Source: Bacteroidales bacterium
GTDB taxonomy: Bacteria > Bacteroidota > Bacteroidia > Bacteroidales > WCHB1-69
Assembly: GCA_012522535.1 (NCBI GenBank)
Contig: JAAYKF010000081.1
Span: forward strand, 1 to 36,289
Reading direction: 5' to 3'
Length of the DNA stretch: 36,289 bases
Shown here: positions 24,452-33,104 of the stretch, one piece after another
Numbering within the stretch: position 1 is the first letter of the stretch
Layout of the letters: the number at the start of each line of letters is the position of its first letter
Notes under the pieces: model-generated
What the model was told of the DNA's origin: nothing
Database searches by the model: none
What the model saw: only the letters and a program-made list of their open reading frames with translations
Translations under genes and position numbers: made by a program

Positions 24452-25681
24452 ATGCGAACACTCTATAGCTTTGCAATACATATTTACTCATTTCTAATCC
24501 GAATTTATTCCCTCAAAAACAAAAAAGCAAAACTCTGGATAGATGGACGAAAAGAGCTTTTTGATAAAATTGTTGAATTTAAAAAAGATGATAAAAGGGA
24601 AGTTGTTTGGGTACATTGTGCCTCGCTGGGAGAGTTTGAACAAGGCAGAGTCCTTATTGAAAAAATAAAAAATCAGAAACCCCATTATGCCATTGTTTTG
24701 ACCTTCTTTTCGCCTTCGGGCTACGAAGTGAGAAAAAATTACACTTGGGCAGACCTAATAATCTATCTGCCACAAGATACACCCAGAAATGTTCAACGAT
24801 TTATCTATTATTTGAGCCCCAAGAAAGCTTTTTTTGTAAAATATGAATATTGGTACAACTACATTGATTGTTTGAGTAAAAACAAAATTCCTCTATATAT
24901 TGTATCAGCTATTTTTAGACCAAACCAAATATTTTTCAAATTCTATGGCAAATGGTTTGCCCAACAGCTTGCCAAAATTGAACACTTTTTTGTTCAAGAT
25001 GAGTCAAGTGCCAAACTTTTAGAATCCATAAATTTAAAAAACTACACCATTACTGGCGACACACGTTTCGACAGAGTGGCTCAAATTTGCTCTGCACCCA
25101 AAAGAATCCCTCAATTTGAGAATTTAGACAAAAACAAAACTATAATAATTGGCAGTAGTTGGCAAAAAGATGAAGAAGTTTTTGCAAAGCTTCTTGATGA
25201 ATATAGTAATTTAAAATTAATAGTTGTTCCACACGAAATAGACCACGAGAGAATTGCTTCTGTGGAATCTATATTTGAAAAACAGAAGAGCATAAAACTT
25301 TCTAAAACCGATGAAAGCAGTAATCTGTCGGAGTTTAACGTAATCATTGTTGATAGTATTGGACTCTTGAGTAGTATTTATCAATATGGATTTTTTGCCC
25401 ATATTGGTGGTGGATTTGGCAAAGGAATTCACAATGTTTTAGAAGCTGCTTGCTACGGAATGCCCATAATTTTTGGTCCAAATTATGAGAAGTTTGAAGA
25501 GGCAAAAAGCTTAATCAAACTTGGTGGTGCTTTTTGTGTAAAAAATCATGTTGATTTAAAAAACATCTTTGAGAAAAAATTGAACAATGAGATTGAGATA
25601 AGACAAGCTTCGGAAATTTCCAAAAAATTTGTCGAGAACAATATTGGAGCCAGCGACAAAATTTTCGACTCCATCTTTTAA
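24452..25681 (+). CDS. waaA: 3-deoxy-D-manno-octulosonic acid (Kdo) transferase
   Basis: The 409-residue glycosyltransferase adds Kdo from CMP-Kdo to lipid A precursors at the inner membrane. It has an N-terminal membrane-anchor helix (about 3-20), the catalytic base Glu61 in VHCASLGEFEQG, the conserved VKYEYWYNY in the first Rossmann half, and the CMP-binding half with TGDTRFDRV, IIGSSWQKDE, the segment FAHIGGGFGKGIHNVLEAA and FGPNYEKFEEA. Length is normal for the family. It follows the barrel-like gene by 6 bp. Together with lptE it shows that this organism makes LPS or lipooligosaccharide with Kdo. Confidence 0.95.
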   Translation: MRTLYSFAIHIYSFLIRIYSLKNKKAKLWIDGRKELFDKIVEFKKDDKREVVWVHCASLGEFEQGRVLIEKIKNQKPHYAIVLTFFSPSGYEVRKNYTWADLIIYLPQDTPRNVQRFIYYLSPKKAFFVKYEYWYNYIDCLSKNKIPLYIVSAIFRPNQIFFKFYGKWFAQQLAKIEHFFVQDESSAKLLESINLKNYTITGDTRFDRVAQICSAPKRIPQFENLDKNKTIIIGSSWQKDEEVFAKLLDEYSNLKLIVVPHEIDHERIASVESIFEKQKSIKLSKTDESSNLSEFNVIIVDSIGLLSSIYQYGFFAHIGGGFGKGIHNVLEAACYGMPIIFGPNYEKFEEAKSLIKLGGAFCVKNHVDLKNIFEKKLNNEIEIRQASEISKKFVENNIGASDKIFDSIF

Positions 25682-25967
25682 AACTCAAATCTAAATCTAA
25701 ATCGTTTAATGTTTTAGGTTAAAATTTCAAAAGCAATTTTTCGTAGCTCAACAGTTGATAAGCCTTGCCAAATAATGCTTTAAGCCCTCTTTTTTGTTTA
25801 TAAATAATTTCCTAAACAGAGTGCGGTTGCAATACGTTTAAATGTCTGTGTTTTAGCTCATTATGAATTTAACACTATCTTAGCAGCGATTTGTGGAGTT
25901 TTTTACTGATATGGCAAAGCTTTTTTTCTATGTTTGCAAAAATGAAAACATAAAACATAAAACCTCT

Positions 25968-26573
25968 ATGAACGACACATTTGACATTGACATACAGCTT
26001 ACAAGGAAAAATGATATTACCTTGAAAGCTCTTGATTTTTTCACCAAAAACGACAAAGCACAATTCACTATCGAAAATGCGTGTATGGCTATTGAACTTG
26101 GTAAAGAAGATTTTTACACACTCTATCGCAGTATGGACGATTTTTTAATTCAACTAATTGCCTATTACACCAGAACAATTCAAGATTTAACAGACCCAAT
26201 TCTTACAGATATAAAGGTTGACCCACTTAGAAGAATTGAAAATTTGTACTCGCACTACGTTGATTATTACGTCAATAGAAATGCTTTTCCCTTTAGCACC
26301 ATTGCAAGTAGAATTATAAATAGTGCCGAAAGTGAAGAGGTTAGACAAGCTGCCTGTGATGTAATTAATTTGGTAAAACATAGTCATTACAACTGCTTGT
26401 TAGAAGCAAAAAAAATTGGAATGATTGATTTTAAAGTGGATATTGATAAATTATCAGAGTTCATAATTTATGCATGGGAAGGAACATTACACTGTTTTTA
26501 TGCCACTGGTTCCATTAAGTCTCTATTTACATTCAATACAATTTTGAAGAATAACTTACTTAAAACCAAGTAG
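25968..26573 (+). CDS. TetR-like transcriptional regulator
   Basis: A 201-residue helical protein. The N-terminal part (about 15-60: ITLKALDFFTKNDKAQFTIE, then ELGKEDFYTLYRSMDDFL) has the length and pattern of a TetR helix-turn-helix, in which the FY and the following aromatic are typical, but the usual Gly in the turn is shifted and the match is loose. The C-terminal two-thirds is all helix, as in ligand-binding domains. The start is uncertain: ATG 25968 is preferred for the family layout, while ATG 25911 and GTG 25893 are also open. A strong terminator follows. No operator or target is identified. Confidence 0.65.
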   Translation: MNDTFDIDIQLTRKNDITLKALDFFTKNDKAQFTIENACMAIELGKEDFYTLYRSMDDFLIQLIAYYTRTIQDLTDPILTDIKVDPLRRIENLYSHYVDYYVNRNAFPFSTIASRIINSAESEEVRQAACDVINLVKHSHYNCLLEAKKIGMIDFKVDIDKLSEFIIYAWEGTLHCFYATGSIKSLFTFNTILKNNLLKTK

Positions 26574-26593
26574 TTGAGAGAACAACAAATTAT

Positions 26594-26626
26594 AAAGCCA
26601 CAGCTCTATACGACTGTGGCTTTTTT
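26594..26626 (+). terminator. terminator after the TetR-like gene
   Basis: A perfect 10-bp stem, AAAGCCACAG (26594-26603) with CTGTGGCTTT (26614-26623), has a 10-nt loop and a T-run to 26626, 20 bp after the stop. Confidence 0.9.
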
Positions 26627-26702
26627 GTTTTAAAACCAAAAACTTTTTCCCAACTGAAAAACATAAAGGTCAAATTTAGCTTCACAGTTAGCTTTTTTTG
26701 TT

Positions 26703-26710
26703 TACTTTTG
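26703..26710 (+). promoter_or_regulatory. -7 element upstream of the GT-C-like gene
   Basis: TACTTTTG matches TAnnTTTG and lies 20 bp before the ATG at 26731. No well-spaced TTG is seen upstream, so this call is moderate. Confidence 0.4.
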
Positions 26711-26730
26711 AAAATTAATAATTATTATTT

Positions 26731-28512
26731 ATGAATTTCAAAAAATATTTCAATAGCAAAAGTAGTCTAATATTGATTTTCATTGTGTTGATAGTCTCCT
26801 TTTTTCAACGCGATTTTGCTAGGATTCTTACCTGGGACACCATGGGGCAATATTGCTATTTGCCAAATTTCTTTATAGACAAAACCTTCAAACTGCCCCT
26901 TGCACACTATATTGAGCTTAATAGTATTTACAATTTCTCCGATACTTTATATCAATTTAACACCCATTTTAACGAAATTGCTTTCACAAAATATACAGCA
27001 GGTTTGGCTGTGCTACTGACCCCTTTCTTTTTAATTGGACATCTTTTTGCACATATTTTAAACTTCCCTATTGATGGATATTCTCTCCCATACGCAATAA
27101 GTTTTACTGTTGGTTGCTACTTTTATATTGCATTAGCATTTGTAATTCTGAGGAAATTATTAAAACATTTTTTCGACGATAAAATAACAAGCGTGGTGCT
27201 TTTACTTATATTTTTTGGAACAAATTTGATGTACAATTCTATGTATGGCACCACTTTTACACATAATATTTCTTTTATGCTTGTGGCATTGTTAATCCTA
27301 AAAACCATTGAATTTCATAAAGTTCCAAATCTGAAAAATGGGATATATATTGGTGTTAGTTTAGGACTTTTGGGGCTAACACGTATGCCAAATCTTATGT
27401 TTGGACTAATACCACTTCTTTGGACCACAGATGAATATCCAAATATTGTAAGAAAAATAAATTTATTTTTCAAAGAACATCTCAAAGTTACTATAGCTAC
27501 TTTATTGAGCTTCACTCTAATAATTAGCATTCAATTTGTATATTGGAGGCTCACTGCTGGGCAATTCTTTATGAACAGCTATGCCAATAATGCCGGCGAA
27601 GGCTTAGACTGGCTAAGTCCATACACAATTCCGTTTTTGTTTAGCTTTAAAAAAGGCTGGATTATTTATACGCCTCTGGCTATAATAGCCCTTATAGGCT
27701 TTGCAAAAATGCTAAAAGAGGGTAAAAACAACATACTTTTGGCTGTGGTTTTTGTTTTGTTCACCTATATTGTTAGCTGCTGGACCACTTGGTGGTATGC
27801 TCATAGTTTTTCGCAAAGGGCAATGATTGATATATATGCCATTGTGGCTATTGCACTGGGATATGTGTTGATTTCTAAGAAAATCAGAAAGTGGGTTGCA
27901 GTGCCAATTGTTCTTTTTGTTATCCTAAATATTTTCCAAACTTGGCAAATGAAGAATTACATTCTTTCAGGTTCGCTTATGACAAAAAAGTTCTATTTTT
28001 CGACCTTTGGGCAAACCAAACAAACAACGCACGAGCAAAAACAATTATTGGAATTATCTGCTGGCGATTTTATAAATGTTCCCATCGAAAATATGAAGTT
28101 GGAATATAAAACTTCATGGAATTTTGATTTGAATAACGAACAAATAAACAGCGAACATATTTATTCCGAAGGAATTAATGTACATATTAAAGAGTTTTAT
28201 AAACCACGAAAACTGTTTCTATTACAAGCAAAGTGGACATATAATGCAGAATCATATAGCGGGATTGATGGATTGATACCCAACGCTGTTACTTTTTATA
28301 AAAATAAATCTTATACATGGACAGGCGTTGAACCTGGCAACCCACATTTTGAACTGGATACAGCCAACAACTCATTTTCTATGTTATACGTTGTTCCCAA
28401 TTTGCGAAGCAAAAATGATTATATCAGATTTCAGATATGGCGACAAGGCGAAAGAGATATTGAACTTGAAAATATAGAAATAAAACTATTTGAAATTATT
28501 TCTTCGATTTAG
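26731..28512 (+). CDS. polytopic membrane protein, GT-C glycosyltransferase-like
   Basis: The 593-residue protein has about ten or eleven transmembrane helices between residues 12 and 410, and a soluble C-terminal domain (about 440-593) with beta-rich character. The first external loop holds an acidic residue after the first helix (RILTWDTMGQYCYLP), which matches the position of the catalytic Asp in GT-C enzymes that use lipid-linked sugars (PMT/ArnT-like). Another conserved-looking loop reads SCWTTWWYAHSFSQRAMI. If it is GT-C, it would transfer a sugar from a polyprenyl phosphate to a surface acceptor. There is no adjacent polyprenol or sugar-nucleotide gene. It is a single gene with its own promoter and is convergent with the next gene. 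Confidence 0.75.
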   Translation: MNFKKYFNSKSSLILIFIVLIVSFFQRDFARILTWDTMGQYCYLPNFFIDKTFKLPLAHYIELNSIYNFSDTLYQFNTHFNEIAFTKYTAGLAVLLTPFFLIGHLFAHILNFPIDGYSLPYAISFTVGCYFYIALAFVILRKLLKHFFDDKITSVVLLLIFFGTNLMYNSMYGTTFTHNISFMLVALLILKTIEFHKVPNLKNGIYIGVSLGLLGLTRMPNLMFGLIPLLWTTDEYPNIVRKINLFFKEHLKVTIATLLSFTLIISIQFVYWRLTAGQFFMNSYANNAGEGLDWLSPYTIPFLFSFKKGWIIYTPLAIIALIGFAKMLKEGKNNILLAVVFVLFTYIVSCWTTWWYAHSFSQRAMIDIYAIVAIALGYVLISKKIRKWVAVPIVLFVILNIFQTWQMKNYILSGSLMTKKFYFSTFGQTKQTTHEQKQLLELSAGDFINVPIENMKLEYKTSWNFDLNNEQINSEHIYSEGINVHIKEFYKPRKLFLLQAKWTYNAESYSGIDGLIPNAVTFYKNKSYTWTGVEPGNPHFELDTANNSFSMLYVVPNLRSKNDYIRFQIWRQGERDIELENIEIKLFEIISSI

Positions 28513-28544
28513 TGCAATTTTGGAATACAAACGATATAACATTA

Positions 28545-29759
28545 TCACTGCCCATGTTCTTCTAAAAGTTTTTCCATATCAGTTTTTATATCAATAAATT
28601 CATCATCTGCATCCAATGAATCTAATTGATTAACAAAATCAATTAAATCCTCCTCTTTTACAGGTAGAAACTCTTCCTTGGTGTCTTTACCTAAGAATGC
28701 TTTTCTACCCAATCTGATAGCATCATAGGAGGAATATACGGATGATGCATCTACGCCACAACAATCTCTTTTGGGTTTGGGTACCCTATCCTTTCTACAC
28801 CTATGAATTCGCTTGTGCAAATTTTCAAATTTTTTAACAAGTTCGGATTTTGGTTTAACATAGGCTTGATAAAAACTACTCTCTAAAACCACATAAGGCG
28901 AGCATGAATAAATAAGCTTAGAATTTAACTGGTAATTTATACCCATTAAAGTCATTTCTCTAGCACTTTCAACTGCTCTTAATTTATTGGAAACAAAATA
29001 GAAAGCGTATGTGCCACGCCAAAACAAATCACGTATTTTAACTAAAAACTGAATTGTATCACCTCCAAAACTCTCACCTCTTTTGACACTATAAAGTATA
29101 TCTGGCATAGAGAATAGAAGCTTTTTCTTATTTGTAGAAGTACTCCCAATATAAATTATATTTTGTGTGCCACTATAATCTAAACTTTCATTATAACTTA
29201 TCAGTTTTTCCATGATATAATGGACTTGCTTAGTTTTGTTACTGTATGTTGTTTTTTGCAACAAAAACATTTCCATTGCCTTGATAGTATCATCCGTGTG
29301 TACTATTTTATCATGTATCAAATAATAAAAGGTTGTATCTAAATCTTGCACCGTTTCCCTGCTTTGTTCTATAAGTCTTTTAAAATGCTTTTTGGCTTTA
29401 TAATTTCCTTTTATCTCCACTTCATCAAGGATTTTATAACGTGGATTTAGCATAATTTCATCTCCGATGTGATATGCCAAATTCACCAATGTGTCCGAAT
29501 ATCCTGTGTGCAAACAATAGATGGTTTTAGTGTTTTTTGGAACAAAGCATTGACCGTTTTTATCCGTTTTGGTAATAAATTTACTTTTGTCAAAAACCTC
29601 TACATCAGATACAGGATTACCATACATAGCATCTAAAAATATAAATTTTTGATTCTCCTGCGAAAAAAGCTGGGATGACATGAATAGAAATAAGGTTAAG
29701 AGACCTAATCTAAATGATTTGATTGCGTCTAAATTTATATAAACAAAAAATGTACTCAT
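28545..29759 (-). CDS. exported CarboxypepD_reg-like domain protein
   Basis: A 404-residue protein. I choose ATG 29759; a GTG five codons upstream is also open. The N-terminus holds a signal-like segment (LGLLTLFLFMSSQLFSQ, about residues 24-40). Next comes a carboxypeptidase-regulatory-like beta-sandwich (about 42-115: FLDAMYGNPVSDVEVFDK ... YKILDEVEIKGNY), as found at the start of TonB-dependent receptors and many exported Bacteroidota proteins. The rest (about 120-404) is unrecognised, contains a basic Cys-rich stretch (HRCRKDRVPKPKRDCCG) and ends acidic (SLDADDEFIDIKTDMEKL). No barrel or sorting signal is apparent. It may be a periplasmic or outer-membrane-associated protein of unknown role. 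It is monocistronic with a clear promoter. Confidence 0.75.
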   Translation of the reverse strand: MSTFFVYINLDAIKSFRLGLLTLFLFMSSQLFSQENQKFIFLDAMYGNPVSDVEVFDKSKFITKTDKNGQCFVPKNTKTIYCLHTGYSDTLVNLAYHIGDEIMLNPRYKILDEVEIKGNYKAKKHFKRLIEQSRETVQDLDTTFYYLIHDKIVHTDDTIKAMEMFLLQKTTYSNKTKQVHYIMEKLISYNESLDYSGTQNIIYIGSTSTNKKKLLFSMPDILYSVKRGESFGGDTIQFLVKIRDLFWRGTYAFYFVSNKLRAVESAREMTLMGINYQLNSKLIYSCSPYVVLESSFYQAYVKPKSELVKKFENLHKRIHRCRKDRVPKPKRDCCGVDASSVYSSYDAIRLGRKAFLGKDTKEEFLPVKEEDLIDFVNQLDSLDADDEFIDIKTDMEKLLEEHGQ

Positions 29760-29834
29760 ACCTATTTTGGACACTATCCCATTAAGTGTGTAAGTTTACT
29801 CAGAGGGTCTTGCTTTATATCTTGACCCTTTCTG

Positions 29835-29865
29835 CAAAAATAATCAAAAATTGATTTAAAATCAA
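29835..29865 (-). promoter_or_regulatory. promoter of the CarboxypepD_reg-like gene
   Basis: On the minus strand TATTTTTG (29835-29842) is the -7 element and TTG (29863-29865) is the -33 element 20 bp upstream. The transcript would start near 29828, about 70 nt before the ATG at 29759. Confidence 0.6.
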
Positions 29866-29989
29866 CCCCCAGTTTCTAATTGGCTATGGACAAACTTTCA
29901 ATGATTTGAAGAGAGTGTAAGTTGTAGATACTTAGTTTGAATGCCCAATTTATTTAGGTGCATTATTCTTGAGCTTAACTTGTCTTGGT

Positions 29990-30026
29990 CTTCGATGCAT
30001 CCCAATTTCATTGAGATGCATCGAAG
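29990..30026. repeat. long inverted repeat with GATGCATC arms
   Basis: CTTCGATGCATC (29990-30001) and its exact reverse complement (30015-30026) flank a centre that itself pairs (CAAT, TTC loop, ATTG) after one C-A mismatch. Together they make a near-perfect hairpin of 17 positions. No T-run follows on either side, so it is not a simple intrinsic terminator. Each arm also contains the palindrome GATGCATC. It may be a REP-like or small mobile repeat, or a protein-binding site. Confidence 0.7.
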
Positions 30027-30138
30027 TGTGGACAAATGAAACACATATTTAATGGTCATATAATTAATAAGACTTATGCGATTATATCCAATCTTATCCT
30101 AAATTGTAGGTTTTCATTTATAACATCCATTATCATAA

Positions 30139-30831
30139 TCAAAAGTTGAAACCTACTCCAAATCTCCAAGAGAGGTCAAAGCGCACGGGATAGCCATTAA
30201 AGCCATAATCATCTTTTATCAATTTTATTTGTTTTTTGTCATGAACATAGACAAAACCAATAAAATCAAGTTCGGAATATAGGCTTAGCCAATCTAGCGG
30301 AGAATACTCTAGTCCTGACCTAGCATTTATCCCAAAATCGCGAACTTTTCTCGATTCCATAAAAACATTAGGATTTTGCGATTTTTCTAGCGACGGATAA
30401 TTGAAGACAACATCTTCATGTCCCAATCTATAGTTTACTCCTCCTCCATAGCGGTAATTAAATCTATCATTTATCTTTAAACACCTAATAAAACTGGCAT
30501 TTATGGTGTAATATCCACGTGCATAATATGCTTCTTTAAAATCTTGCCCATAAACTTTAGCATAGGTATTGAAATAATAGCTTCCCTCTACAGAAATAGC
30601 ATTAAGTTCTCCAATTTTCCTCTGATATTGTAACTCATAAGAGTTGAAAAAGAAGTTTTTCTGATAAGGAATTTTGCTTTTATCTCTATTTTCTAAATTT
30701 AGAAATGGAGAAGATTTGTCGAAAAAAGTGTGAAACAAGCCTGTTTGGATTGAAATTCTGTTACTAGCTTGTGAAAAACTGATATTAGGACAGGCTAATC
30801 CTAACAATAATAACATAACTAAAGCTCTCAT
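30139..30831 (-). CDS. outer-membrane beta-barrel-like protein coupled to the M4 protease
   Basis: A 230-residue protein with a signal peptide (MRALVMLLLLGLACPNISFSQ, about 1-21) and alternating strands typical of a small outer-membrane barrel (RISIQTGLFHTFFD, NSYELQYQRKIGE, AISVEGSYYFNTYA, RYGGGVNYRLGHE, LSLYSELDFIGFVYV), ending in an aromatic Phe (SWRFGVGFNF), the usual C-terminal residue for barrels inserted by the Bam complex. Its ATG shares a base with the stop of the protease gene (TAATG), so translation is coupled. It may anchor or assist the protease at the surface, but that is inference from context. Confidence 0.75.
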   Translation of the reverse strand: MRALVMLLLLGLACPNISFSQASNRISIQTGLFHTFFDKSSPFLNLENRDKSKIPYQKNFFFNSYELQYQRKIGELNAISVEGSYYFNTYAKVYGQDFKEAYYARGYYTINASFIRCLKINDRFNYRYGGGVNYRLGHEDVVFNYPSLEKSQNPNVFMESRKVRDFGINARSGLEYSPLDWLSLYSELDFIGFVYVHDKKQIKLIKDDYGFNGYPVRFDLSWRFGVGFNF

Positions 30832-32807
30832 TATTCTATAATTAATTTTTTTGTAAAAGATGAATTTTCAAATTCAAATCTAATGATATAAATACCACTA
30901 CGTAGATGGGATACATCATATTCAATTAAATTTTGACTGCTATCAACATTACCTATTAATCGACCCGTAATATCATAAATACTAATCGTAGAAGCGATTA
31001 TGTCTGGCATAGCAATAGTTATTGAATTTTTCGTAGGATTGGGGAAGACTTCAAAATTTAATTCTTTTTCAACGCCTACAGATACGGGCTCACAATCATA
31101 TTGGTTTCCAACACCAACAGCATACCACGCATTAGCTGTAGATATATGCTCATAAGAGCAATCGCCAAAAATCAATCTAGCTGCTTTTATTGTTGCCTCT
31201 CTTGAATCCTTATATTGGGACGAACTTAACAAAAATGAAGTTAGTGCAAGATAGGTTATCTTAATTGACTTATCCATTCCTATTCCAGTAACATCGTAGT
31301 AATCATTATGGTCATTATATCCACTATCACCATCTGTCAATAAATAAAACCATTTGTTTTGTACGCCTGAATTAACATGAACTCCACCTCTATCAAAATT
31401 ATAGTCTCCCATATACCAAAAAGTTCCTCCATATGTGTCTGGCTGCCCAACGTTACCTCCATAATTCTGCCCTCTGCTTTTTGGATCTTTTAAGCTACGA
31501 GACATTAATACAGAGATTGGAACATGATTCCCTAAAATCCAATCTGTATAACCTCCATCCAACATTTTTGCTTGAATTACAGTGCCGAATATATCTGCAA
31601 ACGACTCATTTAAGGCACCCGATTCAAACTCATAAGCTAAATTAGCAGTATGATAAATTACACCGTGTGTATATTCATGCCCAACAACAGATGGTTCTTC
31701 TCCAAAATACCCCCCAAAATCTGTATAACCAAAGGCAAGTTCATTGTAGGAGTTAAAAGGCTGAAAATATGCATTATGTACACTCCATTGTGTTTTAACT
31801 CTTACTTTTTTTCCTGCATTATCCTGCCCATACCTGCCAAAATAGTTATAAAAAAAATCCCAACTGTTGCTTGTATGATAATGCGTAGAAGTTTCTTTCA
31901 TATCAAAATCTCCCCAGACGTCATCAGCATCTGTAACGTCAGATATAGTCCACCAAGCACTATTAATATTATTTGGTTTTTTGGTATGAATATACCTACC
32001 ATTATCATTAGTTTTTAATATATATTTTTGAACAAAACCACCACTCCACTGATTATCAATGGTTTTAACACCATAGTTGTAAATTTTTGCGGGACCATCA
32101 TTATGTAAAGTTGAGCGATGTTTTAAAATACTACCATTATTTGCATCCACATAATAAACAATTGTTTCAAGATTTGGATAGATATAAGTTACTGGTATTT
32201 CATACGCCAATTTATATCTATGGCCTGGAATAATCATTTGTACATCTTTCATTTCATCAATAGCCCAAATTAGCTTAGTGGAGGGGAACAATGCAGTTAC
32301 ATCACCATCGTTATCGAGTTTCATCTGCTGTACCCATTCTCTATCTTCCCAAGCAAACACAACTTCCTTTTCATTTATTTCTTTTGAAAGAAGTTCCAAA
32401 GCTTCCTTACCGCTTAGTCTTGGAATATGACTTTCTTTAATTGAATCTGCAACTTTGGCGTTAATGAAACTTAAAGAGCCATCAGGTGTATAATGCTCAA
32501 TACAACCAGCTCCTTCTATTGGTATGTTCATGTACGTTTGCTGATACTTGTAATGAGAAAATCCAATAATATTATCTTTATGATAATTGGTAACGATCAT
32601 ATTGTTATTTAAATCTGGTGCAGACTGCCTATAAAGCTGATATAGGTAGCCTGGCTGAAGATTATTAGGTGTATTAAAATAAAAAAAACCACTTTCAATT
32701 GGCTCTGACAAATAAGGTTCCACCATTTCTAAATACTGTTCGTATTGTCCATAGGCAGCAGAGCACAAAAAAAACAATATTCCTAAAATGTAAATTCTAA
32801 TTTTCAT
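30831..32807 (-). CDS. M4 (thermolysin-family) metalloprotease with T9SS sorting domain
   Basis: A 658-residue secreted protease precursor. A signal peptide (about 1-20) is followed by a propeptide of FTP/PepSY type (about 35-235), then the M4 catalytic domain: VVGHEYTHGV with zinc ligands His377 and His381 and catalytic Glu378, the third ligand Glu401 in GALNESFADIFG, and the later active-site His in GGVHVNSGVQNKWFYLL. The C-terminus (about 585-658) is a type A T9SS sorting domain (VFPNPTKNSITI, YDITGRLI, HLRSGIYIIRFE, ending KKLIIE), so the enzyme leaves through T9SS and is probably anchored or released at the surface. All catalytic residues are present. The outer-membrane protein gene overlaps its stop. 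Confidence 0.95.
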   Translation of the reverse strand: MKIRIYILGILFFLCSAAYGQYEQYLEMVEPYLSEPIESGFFYFNTPNNLQPGYLYQLYRQSAPDLNNNMIVTNYHKDNIIGFSHYKYQQTYMNIPIEGAGCIEHYTPDGSLSFINAKVADSIKESHIPRLSGKEALELLSKEINEKEVVFAWEDREWVQQMKLDNDGDVTALFPSTKLIWAIDEMKDVQMIIPGHRYKLAYEIPVTYIYPNLETIVYYVDANNGSILKHRSTLHNDGPAKIYNYGVKTIDNQWSGGFVQKYILKTNDNGRYIHTKKPNNINSAWWTISDVTDADDVWGDFDMKETSTHYHTSNSWDFFYNYFGRYGQDNAGKKVRVKTQWSVHNAYFQPFNSYNELAFGYTDFGGYFGEEPSVVGHEYTHGVIYHTANLAYEFESGALNESFADIFGTVIQAKMLDGGYTDWILGNHVPISVLMSRSLKDPKSRGQNYGGNVGQPDTYGGTFWYMGDYNFDRGGVHVNSGVQNKWFYLLTDGDSGYNDHNDYYDVTGIGMDKSIKITYLALTSFLLSSSQYKDSREATIKAARLIFGDCSYEHISTANAWYAVGVGNQYDCEPVSVGVEKELNFEVFPNPTKNSITIAMPDIIASTISIYDITGRLIGNVDSSQNLIEYDVSHLRSGIYIIRFEFENSSFTKKLIIE

Positions 32808-32840
32808 ATCAAATAAATTTTAAATAAAACATTTTTTAAT

Positions 32841-32911
32841 TCTCGTAGCTACTGCTACACAAATACAACATAGTTTATCTCCGCTCCCCCACGGAAGCTA
32901 GGGCGGAATAT
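32841..32911. repeat. REP-like repeat candidate with GC-rich hairpin
   Basis: A GC-rich island in AT-rich DNA. Read on the minus strand, GCTTCC (32893-32898) pairs with GGGAGC (32883-32888) around loop GTGG, allowing one G-T pair. Some 25 bp on, GTAGC (32854-32858) pairs with GCTAC (32845-32849). The form (a short CCGT-centred hairpin followed by a TGTAG-like arm) resembles dispersed repeats seen in other Bacteroidota. Only one copy is in this window, so the repeat nature is inferred. Confidence 0.4.
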
Positions 32912-33021
32912 CATTTATAGTTATGAGATAATTCAAGAACGAAAGCTTACCAAAACAAATATAAATGCTTTGGCAGATGTTAGTATTAAAATTTATATTA
33001 GTCGATAAAGAAGCCGAAACA

Positions 33022-33037
33022 GTGTGTGTGTGTGTGT
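33022..33037. repeat. (GT)8 simple-sequence tract
   Basis: Eight perfect GT units followed by GCGTG. On the minus strand it is an (AC)8 tract inside the predicted leader of the M4 protease message, where slippage during replication could change leader length or folding. Confidence 0.9.
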
Positions 33038-33104
33038 GCGTGAAACACCAACATTTAAAGAAAATAAACCACTTTTTTGCACAAACATGTTTATATGTTT
33101 TTTT

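Larger units (their letters stand above)
29760..30138. other. 379-bp intergenic region
   Basis: This gap between the CarboxypepD_reg-like gene and the outer-membrane protein gene holds the promoter at 29835-29865 and the hairpin at 29990-30026. The remaining AT-rich sequence shows no open frame with coding character, no RNA gene that I recognise and no intrinsic terminator for the protease/outer-membrane unit that ends at 30139. Confidence 0.6.
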
